Assembly: GCF_900105325.1 (NCBI RefSeq)
Contig: NZ_FNSU01000003.1
Coordinates: 4,353,501-4,417,500 of the forward strand
Length of the DNA stretch: 64,000 bases
Origin: Pseudomonas marginalis
GTDB lineage: Bacteria > Pseudomonadota > Gammaproteobacteria > Pseudomonadales > Pseudomonadaceae
Reading direction: 5' to 3'
Below are positions 33,210 through 42,859 of the stretch, one piece after another. The notes below the pieces were generated by a model. The model made no database searches. It was given only the letters and a program-made list of their open reading frames with translations, and was not told where the DNA came from. How positions within the stretch are numbered: position 1 is the stretch's first letter; each line of letters starts with the position of its first letter. A program made the position numbers and the translations under genes.

Positions 33210-33787
33210 AACTGGAACTTAAACCAGGTCAAACCCCGCTCGATCCGGACGAAGTCGCTGGGCTGAAACCGAGACACATCGCCACCCAAGGCGAATTGGA
33301 TGAATGGGAGGCGCAAAACATCCTCAAAGCCTCGCGTTGGGTAGCTCGGCAAAAAAAGCTGGATGTGCTGAATGATCATTTCTGCCGCGAACTCCACGTG
33401 AAAATGTTCGACGACACTTGGAAGTGGGCCGGTACTTTCCGAAAATCAGATAAAAACATTGGCTGTGACTGGACACAGATTGCCGTCAACTTGCGTCAAT
33501 TGCTCGACAACGTGGCTTACTGGCTGGAGCACAACATATTCCCGCCAGAAGAGATTGCAGTGCGCTTTCATCATCGACTTGTGTGGCTACACGCTTTCCC
33601 CAATGGCAACGGTAGACATGCTCGCCTCATGACCGATTGCCTGCTGAGGCAATGTGGTCTTGCTCCCTTCTCCTGGGGGCGCGGTAACCTGGTGATCGTG
33701 AACGAAGTTCGCCAACGCTACATCCAGGCGCTTCGCGCTGCCGACGCCAATGATTACGCGCTGCTGTTGGCATTCGTGCGCAGCTGA
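33188..33787 (+). CDS. Mobile mystery protein B (Fic-domain protein)
   Basis: The 199-residue product contains a Fic domain with HAFPNGNGRHAR near residue 140 (consensus HxFxxGNGR), preceded by WKWAGTFRKSDKNIGCDW. Fic proteins transfer AMP or other phosphates to protein side chains; a toxin role with protein A as antitoxin is inferred from the pairing. No S/TxxxE(G/N) inhibitory helix was identified in this protein. The start 33188 overlaps protein A by 22 bases; ATG 33200 is an alternative. Confidence 0.85.
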   Translation: MDTPMAIELELKPGQTPLDPDEVAGLKPRHIATQGELDEWEAQNILKASRWVARQKKLDVLNDHFCRELHVKMFDDTWKWAGTFRKSDKNIGCDWTQIAVNLRQLLDNVAYWLEHNIFPPEEIAVRFHHRLVWLHAFPNGNGRHARLMTDCLLRQCGLAPFSWGRGNLVIVNEVRQRYIQALRAADANDYALLLAFVRS

Positions 33788-33881
33788 CTCGGTAAACATC
33801 CCCGCCGTGCGGCGTATCGGTGTCATCTTTTGTATCAAAGACGCGTGTAAGATACGCCGCACTTAGCCAGGGATGCTCACC

Positions 33882-36800
33882 ATGTTCGATTCGCTCAAAG
33901 CCATCAGCCGTCGTGTTGTCGGTGTGTTTCTGACTGTGGTGGGGGCCGTTTTCGGCCAATGGCATCCGCCGCTGTGGCTGCGCGCCATCGGCCGTGGCCT
34001 GGCGAACCTGGGTAACAAAGCCCGCGCTTATCCGCGCCAGGCCGGTGCCGGCGTATTGGGCCTGGTGCTGCTGGCGGCCGCTGGCTTCTACGGCTGGCAC
34101 TGGTACTCCAACCTGCCGCAGCCCCATACCGTGGGCTATTCGCTGCACAAACCCAACCTGACGGACTACACCCAGCAACCGCCGGTTGTGGATAACTTGC
34201 AAGTGCGTTTTGCCGAATCGGTGGCCCCGCTGGCCGCCATTGGCAAGCCGGTCACCGAAGGCATCACCCTCAAACCCAATGTGGCCGGGAGCTGGCGTTG
34301 GTCCGATGACCGCACGCTGCTGTTCGTGCCGGAGAAAGACTGGCCCATCGAAGCGGGTTACACCCTTGATCTGGCCAGGAAAGGTTTGCTGGCCGATGGC
34401 GTACTGCTCAGTCAGTACAGCAGCCAGTTCTCCACCCAGCCGTTCCGCGCCACCCTGACACACAACGAGTTGTATCAAGACCCGTCGAACCCGACGATGA
34501 AACAACTGGTGGCGACCTTCCATTTTTCCCACCCGGTCGATGAAGACAGCCTGCGCAAGCGCGTTTCGGTCACCCTCGGCAAAGGCCTGGCCTACCGCGA
34601 CGCCCAGTTGCCCAACCGCCCGGACATCAGCTTCGACGAGACCAGGCTGAACGCCTACGTGCGCTCCGCCGCCCTGGCCACACCGCTGGAAAGCACGCCG
34701 GTCAGCGCCAAGCTGGATGAAGGCATCAAGGCCCGCGACGGCGGCAACGCCAGCACCGCGCCGCTGGTGGCGGAAGTCACCGTGCCCGGCCGCTATCGCC
34801 TGACCTTTACCGGCGCCGAAGTGAGCTTTGTGGATAACGAACGCGGCGAGCCTGAGCCGGTGTTGATGTTCAGCAGCTCCAGTGCCGTGGCCGATGAGAC
34901 CATTGCCGGTAAGGTCCAGGCCTGGCTGTTGCCGGAAAAGGCCCAGGACGACACCCGTCCCTATAACAGCAACGACATCGACGACGCCCTGCTGGCCCGC
35001 AGTACCAAGGTCACGCTGACCCACGTGCCCAGCGTCGAACCACTGAATACCCTGCATGCCTTCAAGTTCAAGGCCCCGGCCGGCCGTGCGCTGTATGTGC
35101 GCGTGCCCGCCAACCTGGAAGCCATCGGTGGCTACCTGGCGAAAAACCCTACGGCCTCGCTGATCAGCATGCCGGCTTATCCGCGCACCTTGCAGTTCCT
35201 CTCCGACGGCGCGTTGCTCAGCCTCAATGGCGAAAAACGCCTGGGTTTCATGGCCCGTGGTGTACCTGGCGCCCATGTGGAAATCGCGCGCTTGCTGCCC
35301 AACCAATTGCAGCACCTGGTGGACCAGAGCAGCGGCAGCTTTGCCCGGCCCAATTTCGGCAACGAGTACTTCGACCGCATGGTTGAACGCCAGTCCCTGG
35401 ATATTGCGCTGTCGTCCTCGGACCCGGCGAAAACCGTCTATGACAACGTCGATCTGAGCCACTACCTCACCGCCAACGGAGGCCGTCGCGGCATTTTCGT
35501 GCTCAAGCTCAGCCCTCAGGATGAGCCGGCCGAGCGCACGTTCGACTATTCGCGCAGCACCACCTCTGACCTGCGCTTTATCGTGGTCACCGACCTCGGC
35601 ATCATCGCCAAGCGCTCCAGCGATGGCAGCCATGACGTGTATGTGCAATCCATCGGCAACGGTTCGCCGGTGTCCGACGCCCAGGTCGACATCATTGGCC
35701 GCAACGGTCTGCCCGTGAGCAGCGGCCACACCGACGGCGAAGGCCACGTGCATTTCGCCAAGCTGGATGAACTGCGCCGTGAGAAAACGCCGCTGATGTA
35801 TGTGGTCACTCGCGGCAACGACCAGTCGTTCCTGCCGATCGCCCGTCAGTCCCAGCAGCTGGATTTGTCGCGCTTCGACGTAGGCGGTTTGGAAGAAGAC
35901 GGCGCGATTGATCGCCTCAGCGCCTACCTGTTCACCGACCGTGGCCTCTACCGCCCTGGCGAGACCGCGCACCTGGGCATGATCGTGCGCAGCGGCAACT
36001 GGAAAGGTGCCCTGCAAGGCCTGCCCGTGGAGCTGCAGATCACCGACCCGCGCGGCCTTGAAGTGATTCGCCAGCCGCTGAAGCTGTCCGCCAGCGGTTT
36101 TGAAACCTTTGATTTCCCCAGCAGCGAAGTCGCCCCCGCCGGTGACTACACCGCGACCTTGCAGTTGATTGGCCAGAAACAGACCCGCACCGACCTCGGC
36201 AGTGTCAGCTTCAAGGTCCGCGATTTCGAACCGGACCGCATGAAGGTCAGCCTGAGCCTGCACGACACCCCGGTACAGGGCTGGATTCCACCGGACCAGG
36301 TGGTGGCCAAGGTCACCGCGATGCACCTGTTCGGCGCCCCGGCGGCCGGCCGTCGCGTCACTGCGAAGATGTCCCTGAGCCCGACGCTCGCGGCATTCGA
36401 GCGTTACCCCGACTACCGTTTCCGCCTCAACGATTCCCTGGAAGAGGCCAGCACCGAAGACCTGGCCGAAACCACCGTCGACGACAACGGCCAGGCCGTA
36501 CTCGACCTCAACCTGCAACGCTTCGCCAACAGCACCTATCGCTTGCAAGTGATGACCCAGGTCTTCGAGGCCGAAGGGGGCCGTAACGTGGCGGCGCAAA
36601 GTGCCTTGCTGGTGTCGTCCGCGCCCTACCTTGTGGGTGTGAAAAGTCAGGACTCGCTGTCGTACGTCGCCAAGGACGCCCCGCGCCAGGTGCAATGGCT
36701 GGCCGTCGCGCCAGACCTCACCCCGCTGGCGGTGGATGGCCTGACCAGCGAAGTGGTCGAGCACCGCTACGTGTCGGTACTGGTGAAACAGTCCAACGGC

Positions 36801-39686
36801 ACCTACAAGTACGAGTCGCGCATCAAGAACATCAGCCAACCGGCCTCTCCGCTGGTGATGACCAAGGACGGCGCCAGGCAGGCCCTGAACACCGCCACCC
36901 CTGGCGATTTCACCCTCCAAGTGAAGGACGCCAACGGCAACCTGCTCAACCAGATCGACTACAGCGTGGCCGGACGCGGCAACACCTCGCGCTCCCTGGA
37001 GCGCAATGCCGAGCTGCAACTGCGCCTGGATAAACGCAGCTACGCCACCGGCGATGAGATCGCGATCAGCATCCGCGCGCCTTACACCGGTGCGGGGCTG
37101 ATCACCATCGAGCGGGACAAGGTCTACACCCAGCAGTGGTTCAAGGCCGACAGTACCAACAGCGTGCAACATATCCGCGTGCCTGCGGGGCTTGAGGGCA
37201 ATGCCTACGTCAACGTGCAGTTTGTGCGCGACATCGGCTCGTCCGAGGTCTACATGAGCCCGCTGTCCTACGGGGTGGTGCCGTTCAGCATCAACCTGGA
37301 TGCGCGGCGCATGGCGTTGAAGGTCGAGGGCCCGGCGAAAATAGAGCCGGGACAGACCCTCGACATCAAGGTCAACGCCGACCGCCCCGGCCGTGCTGTG
37401 GTGTATGCAGTGGACGAAGGCATCTTGCAGGTAGCGCGCTACCAGACGCCGGACCCGCTGGGTTTCTTCTTCCAGAAACGTGCGCTGGAAGTCGGCACCA
37501 GTCAGATCCTTGACCTGATCCTGCCGGAATTCAGCCGCCTGCTCAGTGGGGCGGCGCCCGGTGGCGATACGGAAGGCGCCCTGGCTAATCACCTCAACCC
37601 GTTCAAGCGTAAACATCAGCCGCCAGTGGCCTGGTGGTCCGGGCTGGTGGACTTGCCCGCCGGTGAAACCGTGCTGCATTACCAGGTGCCGGACAGCTTC
37701 AACGGCAAGCTGCACCTGTTCGCGGTGGCTGTGGACGCCGACAGCGTGGGCGTCAGCGAGGCCAATACCGAGGTCCGTGGCCCGATTGTCATCACGCCGA
37801 ACGTGCCGGCTTTCGTGGCGCCGGGTGATGTATTCAACGTCAGCGCCGGGGTATTCAGCAACCTCGAGGCGGCGGCGAACGTGAAGTTTGAAGTGCAGAC
37901 CAGCGCCGGCCTGGTGGTGCAGGGCGACAAAGCCAGCACCTTGTCCCTGCAACCGCGCAAGGAGGGCACCGCCGAGTTCAAGATCAAGGTCGGCGAAACC
38001 CTCGGTTCGGCGGATTTGCGCTTTGTCGCCGTGTTGCCGGATGGCAAGCGGATCCAGGTGGCGGAAACCACTTCGATTCGCCCTCTGAGCGAGCATCGCG
38101 TGGCCCTGAGCCTGGGTCGTTTCGACAGCGCCAGCAAAGAGCTCAAGCCCACCCGTGAACTGTTCAGCCAGTTGCGCGATGTGCAACTGGGTGTGGCGGC
38201 CTCGCCGCTGGTATGGGCCAACGGCCTCAAGCACTACCTGGATGACTACGGCTATGCCTGCACCGAGCAACTGGTGTCCAAGGCCATGCCGGCGTTGATC
38301 TGGGGCGGTACCGCACCCGAGGCAGAACAGGCCTTCAGCAGCGCGGTGCGCATGTTGCGCCAGCGCCAGAACCAGGCAGGTGGTTTCGGTTTGTGGGCCG
38401 CCAACCCGGACGTAGCGCCCTACGCCAGCCTATATGCCACCGATTTCCTGATCGAAGCCAAGGAACGCGGGCTACCGGTGCCGGAAGACCTGCTGGTGCG
38501 CGCCAACAGCTATCTGACGGACCTGGCCAACGGCCCGAGCGAAGGCCTGTCTGAATTGCGCAACCGCGCCTACGCCAGTTACTTGTTGAGTCGTCAGGGG
38601 ATTCTGGTGAGCGGCGCCTTGAGCGATATCCGCGAACGCTACGAAAGCTACTTCAAGGACAGCTGGCAGAACGACTTGGGCGCCGCCTACTTGGCGGCCA
38701 GCTACAAACTGCTCAAGCAGGATCGCCAGGCCGACACCTTGTTCCGCAAGATCCCTTGGCGTTCGCTTGTGGATAAGTGGGACAGCGACGGCCTGTATTA
38801 CGACCCGCTGGTCCACGATGCCGAGCACCTGCATCTGCTCGCTCGCCATTTCCCCGAGTTGCTGGACAATGTTCCTACCGCCCTGCTGGATAAACTCGGC
38901 AAGCGCCTCAACGAACAGCGCTACAACTCGCTGTCGGCGGCGCTGTTACTGCGGGCCTTGGACAACTACGGCCAGCGCGCGCAAAGCGATATGACCCTCA
39001 AGGCCACTGCCTGGCTGGGCGACAAGCAGCAACAATTGCTGGAAATGGCCGGCCAGCCACCCCGCGCGGCGGTACCGGGCGCCACGCAAAAACTGCTGAT
39101 GGAAAAATCCGACGGCCCGGCGGCGTTCTACATGCTCAGCGAAGCCGGTTTCGATAAGGGTGCCAAGCTCAAGCCGATCAACAACGGGCTGGAGATCATC
39201 CACGAATACCTCGACCTCAAAGGCGAGCCGGTGAGCACAGTGGCGGTGGGCGATGAGTTCCTGGTGCGCTTGCGCCTGCGTGCCACCGACCGTGACCAGG
39301 TGCAGCAAGTGGCGGTGGTCGACCTGCTGCCCGGTGGCGTCGAGCCTGTGTATAACTTGCCGCCGGAGCCGGAAGCCGCCAGCAGCGAGGAAAGTGAAGG
39401 CGAAACGTCCGAATACGTAGAAGAAAGCGAACAAGAAGCCGATGCCTGGCAAGCGCCCATCGGCGAAACCGAGCTGAGCAACTGGCAGCCGGACTATGTG
39501 GATGTGCGTGATGATCGGGTGGTGTTGTACGGCACGGCACTGCGCGACGTAGGCACCTTCGTCTATCGCGTGCGCGCCACCAACGCCGGCACGTTCAATA
39601 CGCCACCGGCCTACGCCGAAGGCATGTACGAACCCACCCTGCAAGGGCGCGGCAAAGTAGGCCAGCTTGAAATTACCAAGCCTTAA
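33882..39686 (+). CDS. yfhM: Bacterial alpha-2-macroglobulin (YfhM-like), very long form
   Basis: The 1934-residue product has a transmembrane anchor near residues 45-68 (VLGLVLLAAAGFYGW) and no lipobox. MG-type beta domains and a bait region follow. The thioester CTEQ is at residue 1460 in DDYGYACTEQLVSKA, with a toroid helical domain after it and an acidic linker near residue 1838. These inhibitors trap proteases in the periplasm by covalent attachment. E. coli YfhM is about 1650 residues, so this form is longer. ATG 33882 has AGGGA eight bases upstream. It overlaps pbpC by 20 bases. Confidence 0.9.
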   Translation: MFDSLKAISRRVVGVFLTVVGAVFGQWHPPLWLRAIGRGLANLGNKARAYPRQAGAGVLGLVLLAAAGFYGWHWYSNLPQPHTVGYSLHKPNLTDYTQQPPVVDNLQVRFAESVAPLAAIGKPVTEGITLKPNVAGSWRWSDDRTLLFVPEKDWPIEAGYTLDLARKGLLADGVLLSQYSSQFSTQPFRATLTHNELYQDPSNPTMKQLVATFHFSHPVDEDSLRKRVSVTLGKGLAYRDAQLPNRPDISFDETRLNAYVRSAALATPLESTPVSAKLDEGIKARDGGNASTAPLVAEVTVPGRYRLTFTGAEVSFVDNERGEPEPVLMFSSSSAVADETIAGKVQAWLLPEKAQDDTRPYNSNDIDDALLARSTKVTLTHVPSVEPLNTLHAFKFKAPAGRALYVRVPANLEAIGGYLAKNPTASLISMPAYPRTLQFLSDGALLSLNGEKRLGFMARGVPGAHVEIARLLPNQLQHLVDQSSGSFARPNFGNEYFDRMVERQSLDIALSSSDPAKTVYDNVDLSHYLTANGGRRGIFVLKLSPQDEPAERTFDYSRSTTSDLRFIVVTDLGIIAKRSSDGSHDVYVQSIGNGSPVSDAQVDIIGRNGLPVSSGHTDGEGHVHFAKLDELRREKTPLMYVVTRGNDQSFLPIARQSQQLDLSRFDVGGLEEDGAIDRLSAYLFTDRGLYRPGETAHLGMIVRSGNWKGALQGLPVELQITDPRGLEVIRQPLKLSASGFETFDFPSSEVAPAGDYTATLQLIGQKQTRTDLGSVSFKVRDFEPDRMKVSLSLHDTPVQGWIPPDQVVAKVTAMHLFGAPAAGRRVTAKMSLSPTLAAFERYPDYRFRLNDSLEEASTEDLAETTVDDNGQAVLDLNLQRFANSTYRLQVMTQVFEAEGGRNVAAQSALLVSSAPYLVGVKSQDSLSYVAKDAPRQVQWLAVAPDLTPLAVDGLTSEVVEHRYVSVLVKQSNGTYKYESRIKNISQPASPLVMTKDGARQALNTATPGDFTLQVKDANGNLLNQIDYSVAGRGNTSRSLERNAELQLRLDKRSYATGDEIAISIRAPYTGAGLITIERDKVYTQQWFKADSTNSVQHIRVPAGLEGNAYVNVQFVRDIGSSEVYMSPLSYGVVPFSINLDARRMALKVEGPAKIEPGQTLDIKVNADRPGRAVVYAVDEGILQVARYQTPDPLGFFFQKRALEVGTSQILDLILPEFSRLLSGAAPGGDTEGALANHLNPFKRKHQPPVAWWSGLVDLPAGETVLHYQVPDSFNGKLHLFAVAVDADSVGVSEANTEVRGPIVITPNVPAFVAPGDVFNVSAGVFSNLEAAANVKFEVQTSAGLVVQGDKASTLSLQPRKEGTAEFKIKVGETLGSADLRFVAVLPDGKRIQVAETTSIRPLSEHRVALSLGRFDSASKELKPTRELFSQLRDVQLGVAASPLVWANGLKHYLDDYGYACTEQLVSKAMPALIWGGTAPEAEQAFSSAVRMLRQRQNQAGGFGLWAANPDVAPYASLYATDFLIEAKERGLPVPEDLLVRANSYLTDLANGPSEGLSELRNRAYASYLLSRQGILVSGALSDIRERYESYFKDSWQNDLGAAYLAASYKLLKQDRQADTLFRKIPWRSLVDKWDSDGLYYDPLVHDAEHLHLLARHFPELLDNVPTALLDKLGKRLNEQRYNSLSAALLLRALDNYGQRAQSDMTLKATAWLGDKQQQLLEMAGQPPRAAVPGATQKLLMEKSDGPAAFYMLSEAGFDKGAKLKPINNGLEIIHEYLDLKGEPVSTVAVGDEFLVRLRLRATDRDQVQQVAVVDLLPGGVEPVYNLPPEPEAASSEESEGETSEYVEESEQEADAWQAPIGETELSNWQPDYVDVRDDRVVLYGTALRDVGTFVYRVRATNAGTFNTPPAYAEGMYEPTLQGRGKVGQLEITKP

Positions 39687-41964
39687 ACGCCTGGCGCCGC
39701 TGCTGGCAGCGGCGCTGGTGCTGGCGGGGCTGCGGCTGTGGCCCCACGCTCCGCTGGAACAGGCTGTTACGTCGTCACGGGTGGTGCTGGCCGATGACGG
39801 TTCGCTGCTGCGCATGACCCTGGCGGATGACGGCCAATACCGCTTATGGCTGCGGCTGGAGCGCATCTCGCCGTCACTGGTGGAGGCCTTGCTGCTCAAG
39901 GAAGACCGCAATTTCCATTGGCACCCGGGGATCAATCCCCCGGCGTTGCTGCGCGCGGCCCTGGCCACCTACAGCGGCGGCCAACGCCAGGGCGGCTCGA
40001 CCTTGAGCATGCAACTGGCACGGCGCCTGTGGGATCTCAACACCCGCCAGGTACCCGGCAAATTGCAGCAGATGGCGTTGGCCTTGTGGCTGGAAGCGCG
40101 CTACAGCAAGCACGACATCCTCGAGGCGTACCTGAACCTGGCGCCCATGGGCGGCAATATCGAAGGCGCCGAAGCGGCCAGTCGCATCTACTTCGGCAAG
40201 GCGGCAGCGCAGTTGTCGTTGTCCGAAGCCTTGGCGCTGGCGGTGATTCCTCAGCAGCCGGGGCGGCGCGCGCGCTTCGGACCGTCGCTGCAAAATGCGC
40301 GACTGCGCTTGATGAATGACTGGCGCGAAACGTATCCACAAGACCCGCGTAACGCCAGTTTGCTCGAGCTGCCCCTGGAAGCCCGCAACCGCCAGCAGAT
40401 CCCGTTTCTGGCGCCGCATCTGAGCGAGCAGCTGTTGGCCTCCCAGCCCGGCAACGAACTCAACAGCACCCTCAACCTGCCCCTGCAGCAACTGCTCGAA
40501 CGCCTGATCAGCGGCTTTATAGCCGAGCGGCGCAGCACCGGTGTGGAAAATGCCACGGCCATCCTGATCGACAGCCACGACCAAAGCGTCAAGGCGCTGG
40601 TGGGCTCGGCGGATTACTTATCCACAGGCATCCACGGCCAGGTCAACGGCGTATTGTCACGCCGTTCTCCAGGGTCGACCCTCAAGCCGTTTCTCTACGG
40701 GCTGGCGCTGGATCAAGGGGTGATCCACCCCATGAGTATCCTCAAGGATTTGCCCAGTAACTTCGGCTACTTCCAGCCGGAAAATTTCGACGGCAGTTTT
40801 GTCGGGCCTCTGACCGCACGGGATGCATTGATCCGTAGCCGCAATATCCCGGCGGTGTGGTTGGCCAGCCAGGTGAAGTCGCCGTCGTTGTATGGTTTGT
40901 TGCAACGCGCGGGGATCAAGGGCCTGCGCGGTGAAAGCCATTACGGCCTGGCCCTGGCCCTCGGTGGCGGTGAGATGACACCCGAGGAACTGGCGCGGCT
41001 GTACGTGATGCTGGCGGGCGACGGCCATCTGCGGCCGTTGCGCTATCTGCAGGAGCAGCCCCAGGCCACCGGCCCGCAACTCCTCACCCCGCAGGCGGCC
41101 TTCATGGTGCGCGACATGCTGCGCCGCAACCCGCGACCGGATGGCCTGCCCGCGCGGCACTGGCGCACCGCCTGGAAAACCGGCACGTCCTGGGGGTTCC
41201 ATGATGCGTGGAGCGCGGGCCTGGTCGGCCCTTACGTGCTGGTGGTGTGGGTGGGCAACTTCGATGGTCGCCCCAACCCGGCGTTTATCGGTGCCAAGAC
41301 CGCCGCGCCGCTGTTCTTCCGTATCGCCGACGCCCTGCCCCTGGCCTTGCCCAACGTCGTGATCAAGGCCGACAAACCACCCGCCGGCCTGGTGCGCATC
41401 GACGTCTGCGCCGCCTCGGGCGAGTTGCCCAACCGCTGGTGCCCGCAAACCCGCAAGACCTGGTACATCCCCGGTGTTTCACCGATTCGCGTGTCCAACC
41501 TGCACCGCCCGGTACTGATCGACACCCGTACCGGCAAAGCCGCGTGCCCGCCGTTCGAGGCGCAATACACCCGCGAGGAAGTCTTCGAATTCTGGCCCAG
41601 CGACATACAACGCCTGTACCGCGCCGCCGGCCTGCCCCGCCGCACGCCACCCAACGTGCTGAAAAACTGCCAGCCCAGCCGCATCAGCGACCAGAGCGAA
41701 GCCCCGCAGATCCGTTCGCCGCTGACTCAAGTGAGTTATCAGTTGCGCCTGTCCGCCCCCCAGGAAAGCATCCCGCTGAACGCGAATGCGGCCAGCGATG
41801 CGGCGACGCTGTACTGGTTTGCTGATCAAACCTTGATCGGGCAGGGCCCGCCGCAAGCCACATTGAACTGGCGGCCGGGCAAGTCGGGGGAGTATCGGCT
41901 GCGGGTCAGTGATGATCAGGGACGCAGTGCGAGTCGGGGGTTGAGGGTGGAGTTTGTGCCTTAG
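39667..41964 (+). CDS. pbpC: Penicillin-binding protein 1C
   Basis: The 765-residue product has one N-terminal helix, then a glycosyltransferase domain (LLKEDRNFHWHPGINPPALLRAA near residue 78, RQGGSTLSMQLARRL near residue 107). The transpeptidase domain has the catalytic serine in SPGSTLKPF near residue 338, SRN near residue 390 and KTGTS near residue 505. A C-terminal BiPBP_C domain ends it. PbpC and the alpha-2-macroglobulin are a conserved pair thought to repair the wall after protease attack. The start is TTG at 39667 inside the previous gene. Confidence 0.92.
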   Translation: MKLPSLKRLAPLLAAALVLAGLRLWPHAPLEQAVTSSRVVLADDGSLLRMTLADDGQYRLWLRLERISPSLVEALLLKEDRNFHWHPGINPPALLRAALATYSGGQRQGGSTLSMQLARRLWDLNTRQVPGKLQQMALALWLEARYSKHDILEAYLNLAPMGGNIEGAEAASRIYFGKAAAQLSLSEALALAVIPQQPGRRARFGPSLQNARLRLMNDWRETYPQDPRNASLLELPLEARNRQQIPFLAPHLSEQLLASQPGNELNSTLNLPLQQLLERLISGFIAERRSTGVENATAILIDSHDQSVKALVGSADYLSTGIHGQVNGVLSRRSPGSTLKPFLYGLALDQGVIHPMSILKDLPSNFGYFQPENFDGSFVGPLTARDALIRSRNIPAVWLASQVKSPSLYGLLQRAGIKGLRGESHYGLALALGGGEMTPEELARLYVMLAGDGHLRPLRYLQEQPQATGPQLLTPQAAFMVRDMLRRNPRPDGLPARHWRTAWKTGTSWGFHDAWSAGLVGPYVLVVWVGNFDGRPNPAFIGAKTAAPLFFRIADALPLALPNVVIKADKPPAGLVRIDVCAASGELPNRWCPQTRKTWYIPGVSPIRVSNLHRPVLIDTRTGKAACPPFEAQYTREEVFEFWPSDIQRLYRAAGLPRRTPPNVLKNCQPSRISDQSEAPQIRSPLTQVSYQLRLSAPQESIPLNANAASDAATLYWFADQTLIGQGPPQATLNWRPGKSGEYRLRVSDDQGRSASRGLRVEFVP

Positions 41965-42338
41965 GAGTGGCCATCACACTCTGCAAGCTCCACGTAGTTC
42001 GACTCCCCACCTCCCGTCGCCCCCGACAACCAACCCCACACGAAACTCAGCGTAGTACGCCCGGCAGCATCGACACCGATGATGCCCCGCGACCAGCCGG
42101 CCAGCAGCTCACCTTCCAGCGTCAGGCACTGATACAGCAGCTCGATAGCGTCCGGGCCTGTGACGCGGCCGACCTGCGTACCCAGGCGAATTCGGCCGCC
42201 TTGGTAGGTACCGGAAATGGCATCGCCCTCGACAAGGTAATGAAACACCGTACCCGCGCCGGATAGCCCGTGGGTGTTATTGGCGACGGTGAATCGGCGG
42301 TTGTGCAAACGCTCGTGGATTTGCGAGGGGGGGTTCAT
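41961..42338 (-). CDS. Uncharacterised small conserved Pseudomonas protein
   Basis: The 125-residue product has a beta-rich pattern: RRFTVANNTHGLSGAGTVFHYLVEGDAISGTYQGGRIRLGTQVG, then DAIELLYQCLTLEGELLAGWSRG. Proteins of this kind are sometimes labelled N-acetylglutamate synthase in Pseudomonas genomes, but no acetyltransferase motif is visible and I do not accept that function. The start 42338 gives the core domain; upstream codons belong to non-coding repeats. Its stop overlaps the pbpC stop by 4 bases. It marks the last core gene before the island. Confidence 0.65.
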   Translation of the reverse strand: MNPPSQIHERLHNRRFTVANNTHGLSGAGTVFHYLVEGDAISGTYQGGRIRLGTQVGRVTGPDAIELLYQCLTLEGELLAGWSRGIIGVDAAGRTTLSFVWGWLSGATGGGESNYVELAECDGHS

Positions 42339-42389
42339 CGAAGGCGCGTCCTTTCGCGGGTACCTGGAGACCCGGGCGGTGGGTACCAA

Positions 42390-42527
42390 CAACATAGTTT
42401 GACACACCCCCTCGCATAAATCGGGGTCTGTAGGATGATTCGGGGTAAAGATAACAGCAACATAGATTGACCCAGATGGGCTGCGCTTGAAATACAGGGA
42501 CCGATTGCTCACAACATAGTTTGACAC
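42390..42527. repeat. Three direct repeats CAACATAGTTTGACAC
   Basis: CAACATAGTTTGACAC occurs exactly at 42390-42405 and 42512-42527, and as CAACATAGATTGACCC at 42458-42473. Spacing is 68 and 54 bases, so this is not a CRISPR. The repeats lie at the border of the accessory island. They could be recombinase or transposase binding sites, or traces of repeated insertion; no protein partner is visible. Confidence 0.6.
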
Positions 42528-42578
42528 GAAGAGCTAGAAGTAAGCAGTCATGAAGGGAGAGCCCATAAGCTGCTGTCT

Positions 42579-42797
42579 TCAGCACAAGCTCAGTGCGATG
42601 TCTAAATCTGTGCGCAACCGACGGCCTGCTCCCATAAGCACATAAACCGTGTTTTTCGTCTCAAATAAGCAGTCGTGGGTGAAGGAAACCTCCAACGTTG
42701 ATCTGACCCAATCACCAGGTGCAAAACGGCCTTTACTATCTTGGATAACGGTCAATGCATAAACTAGGGCAGGGATAAGCCCTCTATCGGTGGTGGC
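42579..42797 (-). pseudogene. 5'-truncated copy of the small island gene at 47973
   Basis: The last 70 or so residues (DRGLIPALVYALTVIQDSKGRF.. to ..DIALSLC) are almost identical to the end of the protein at 47973-48365. Identity at DNA level stops at 42797, exactly where an IS3-type end begins. The first 60 residues are missing. It is therefore a gene cut by the IS insertion, with the other half lost later. Confidence 0.85.
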
Positions 42798-42859
42798 TGA
42801 ATCGCCCCTAGTTTCGTAGACACCTCCAAGCCTTAAAATGAGGCCCATTAGGAGGTGCC

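Noticed and set aside
33627..38270. 1547-codon open frame on the minus strand
   Set aside because: It is antisense to the alpha-2-macroglobulin gene, has low-complexity His/Gln/Arg/Gly-rich composition and no motif; a high-GC shadow.
41961..42338. N-acetylglutamate synthase label sometimes given to this kind of protein
   Set aside because: The sequence is a short beta-rich domain with no acetyl-CoA-binding loop; the label is not supported.
42390..42527. Possible CRISPR array
   Set aside because: Only three repeats, 16 bases long, with unequal spacing and no cas genes nearby.
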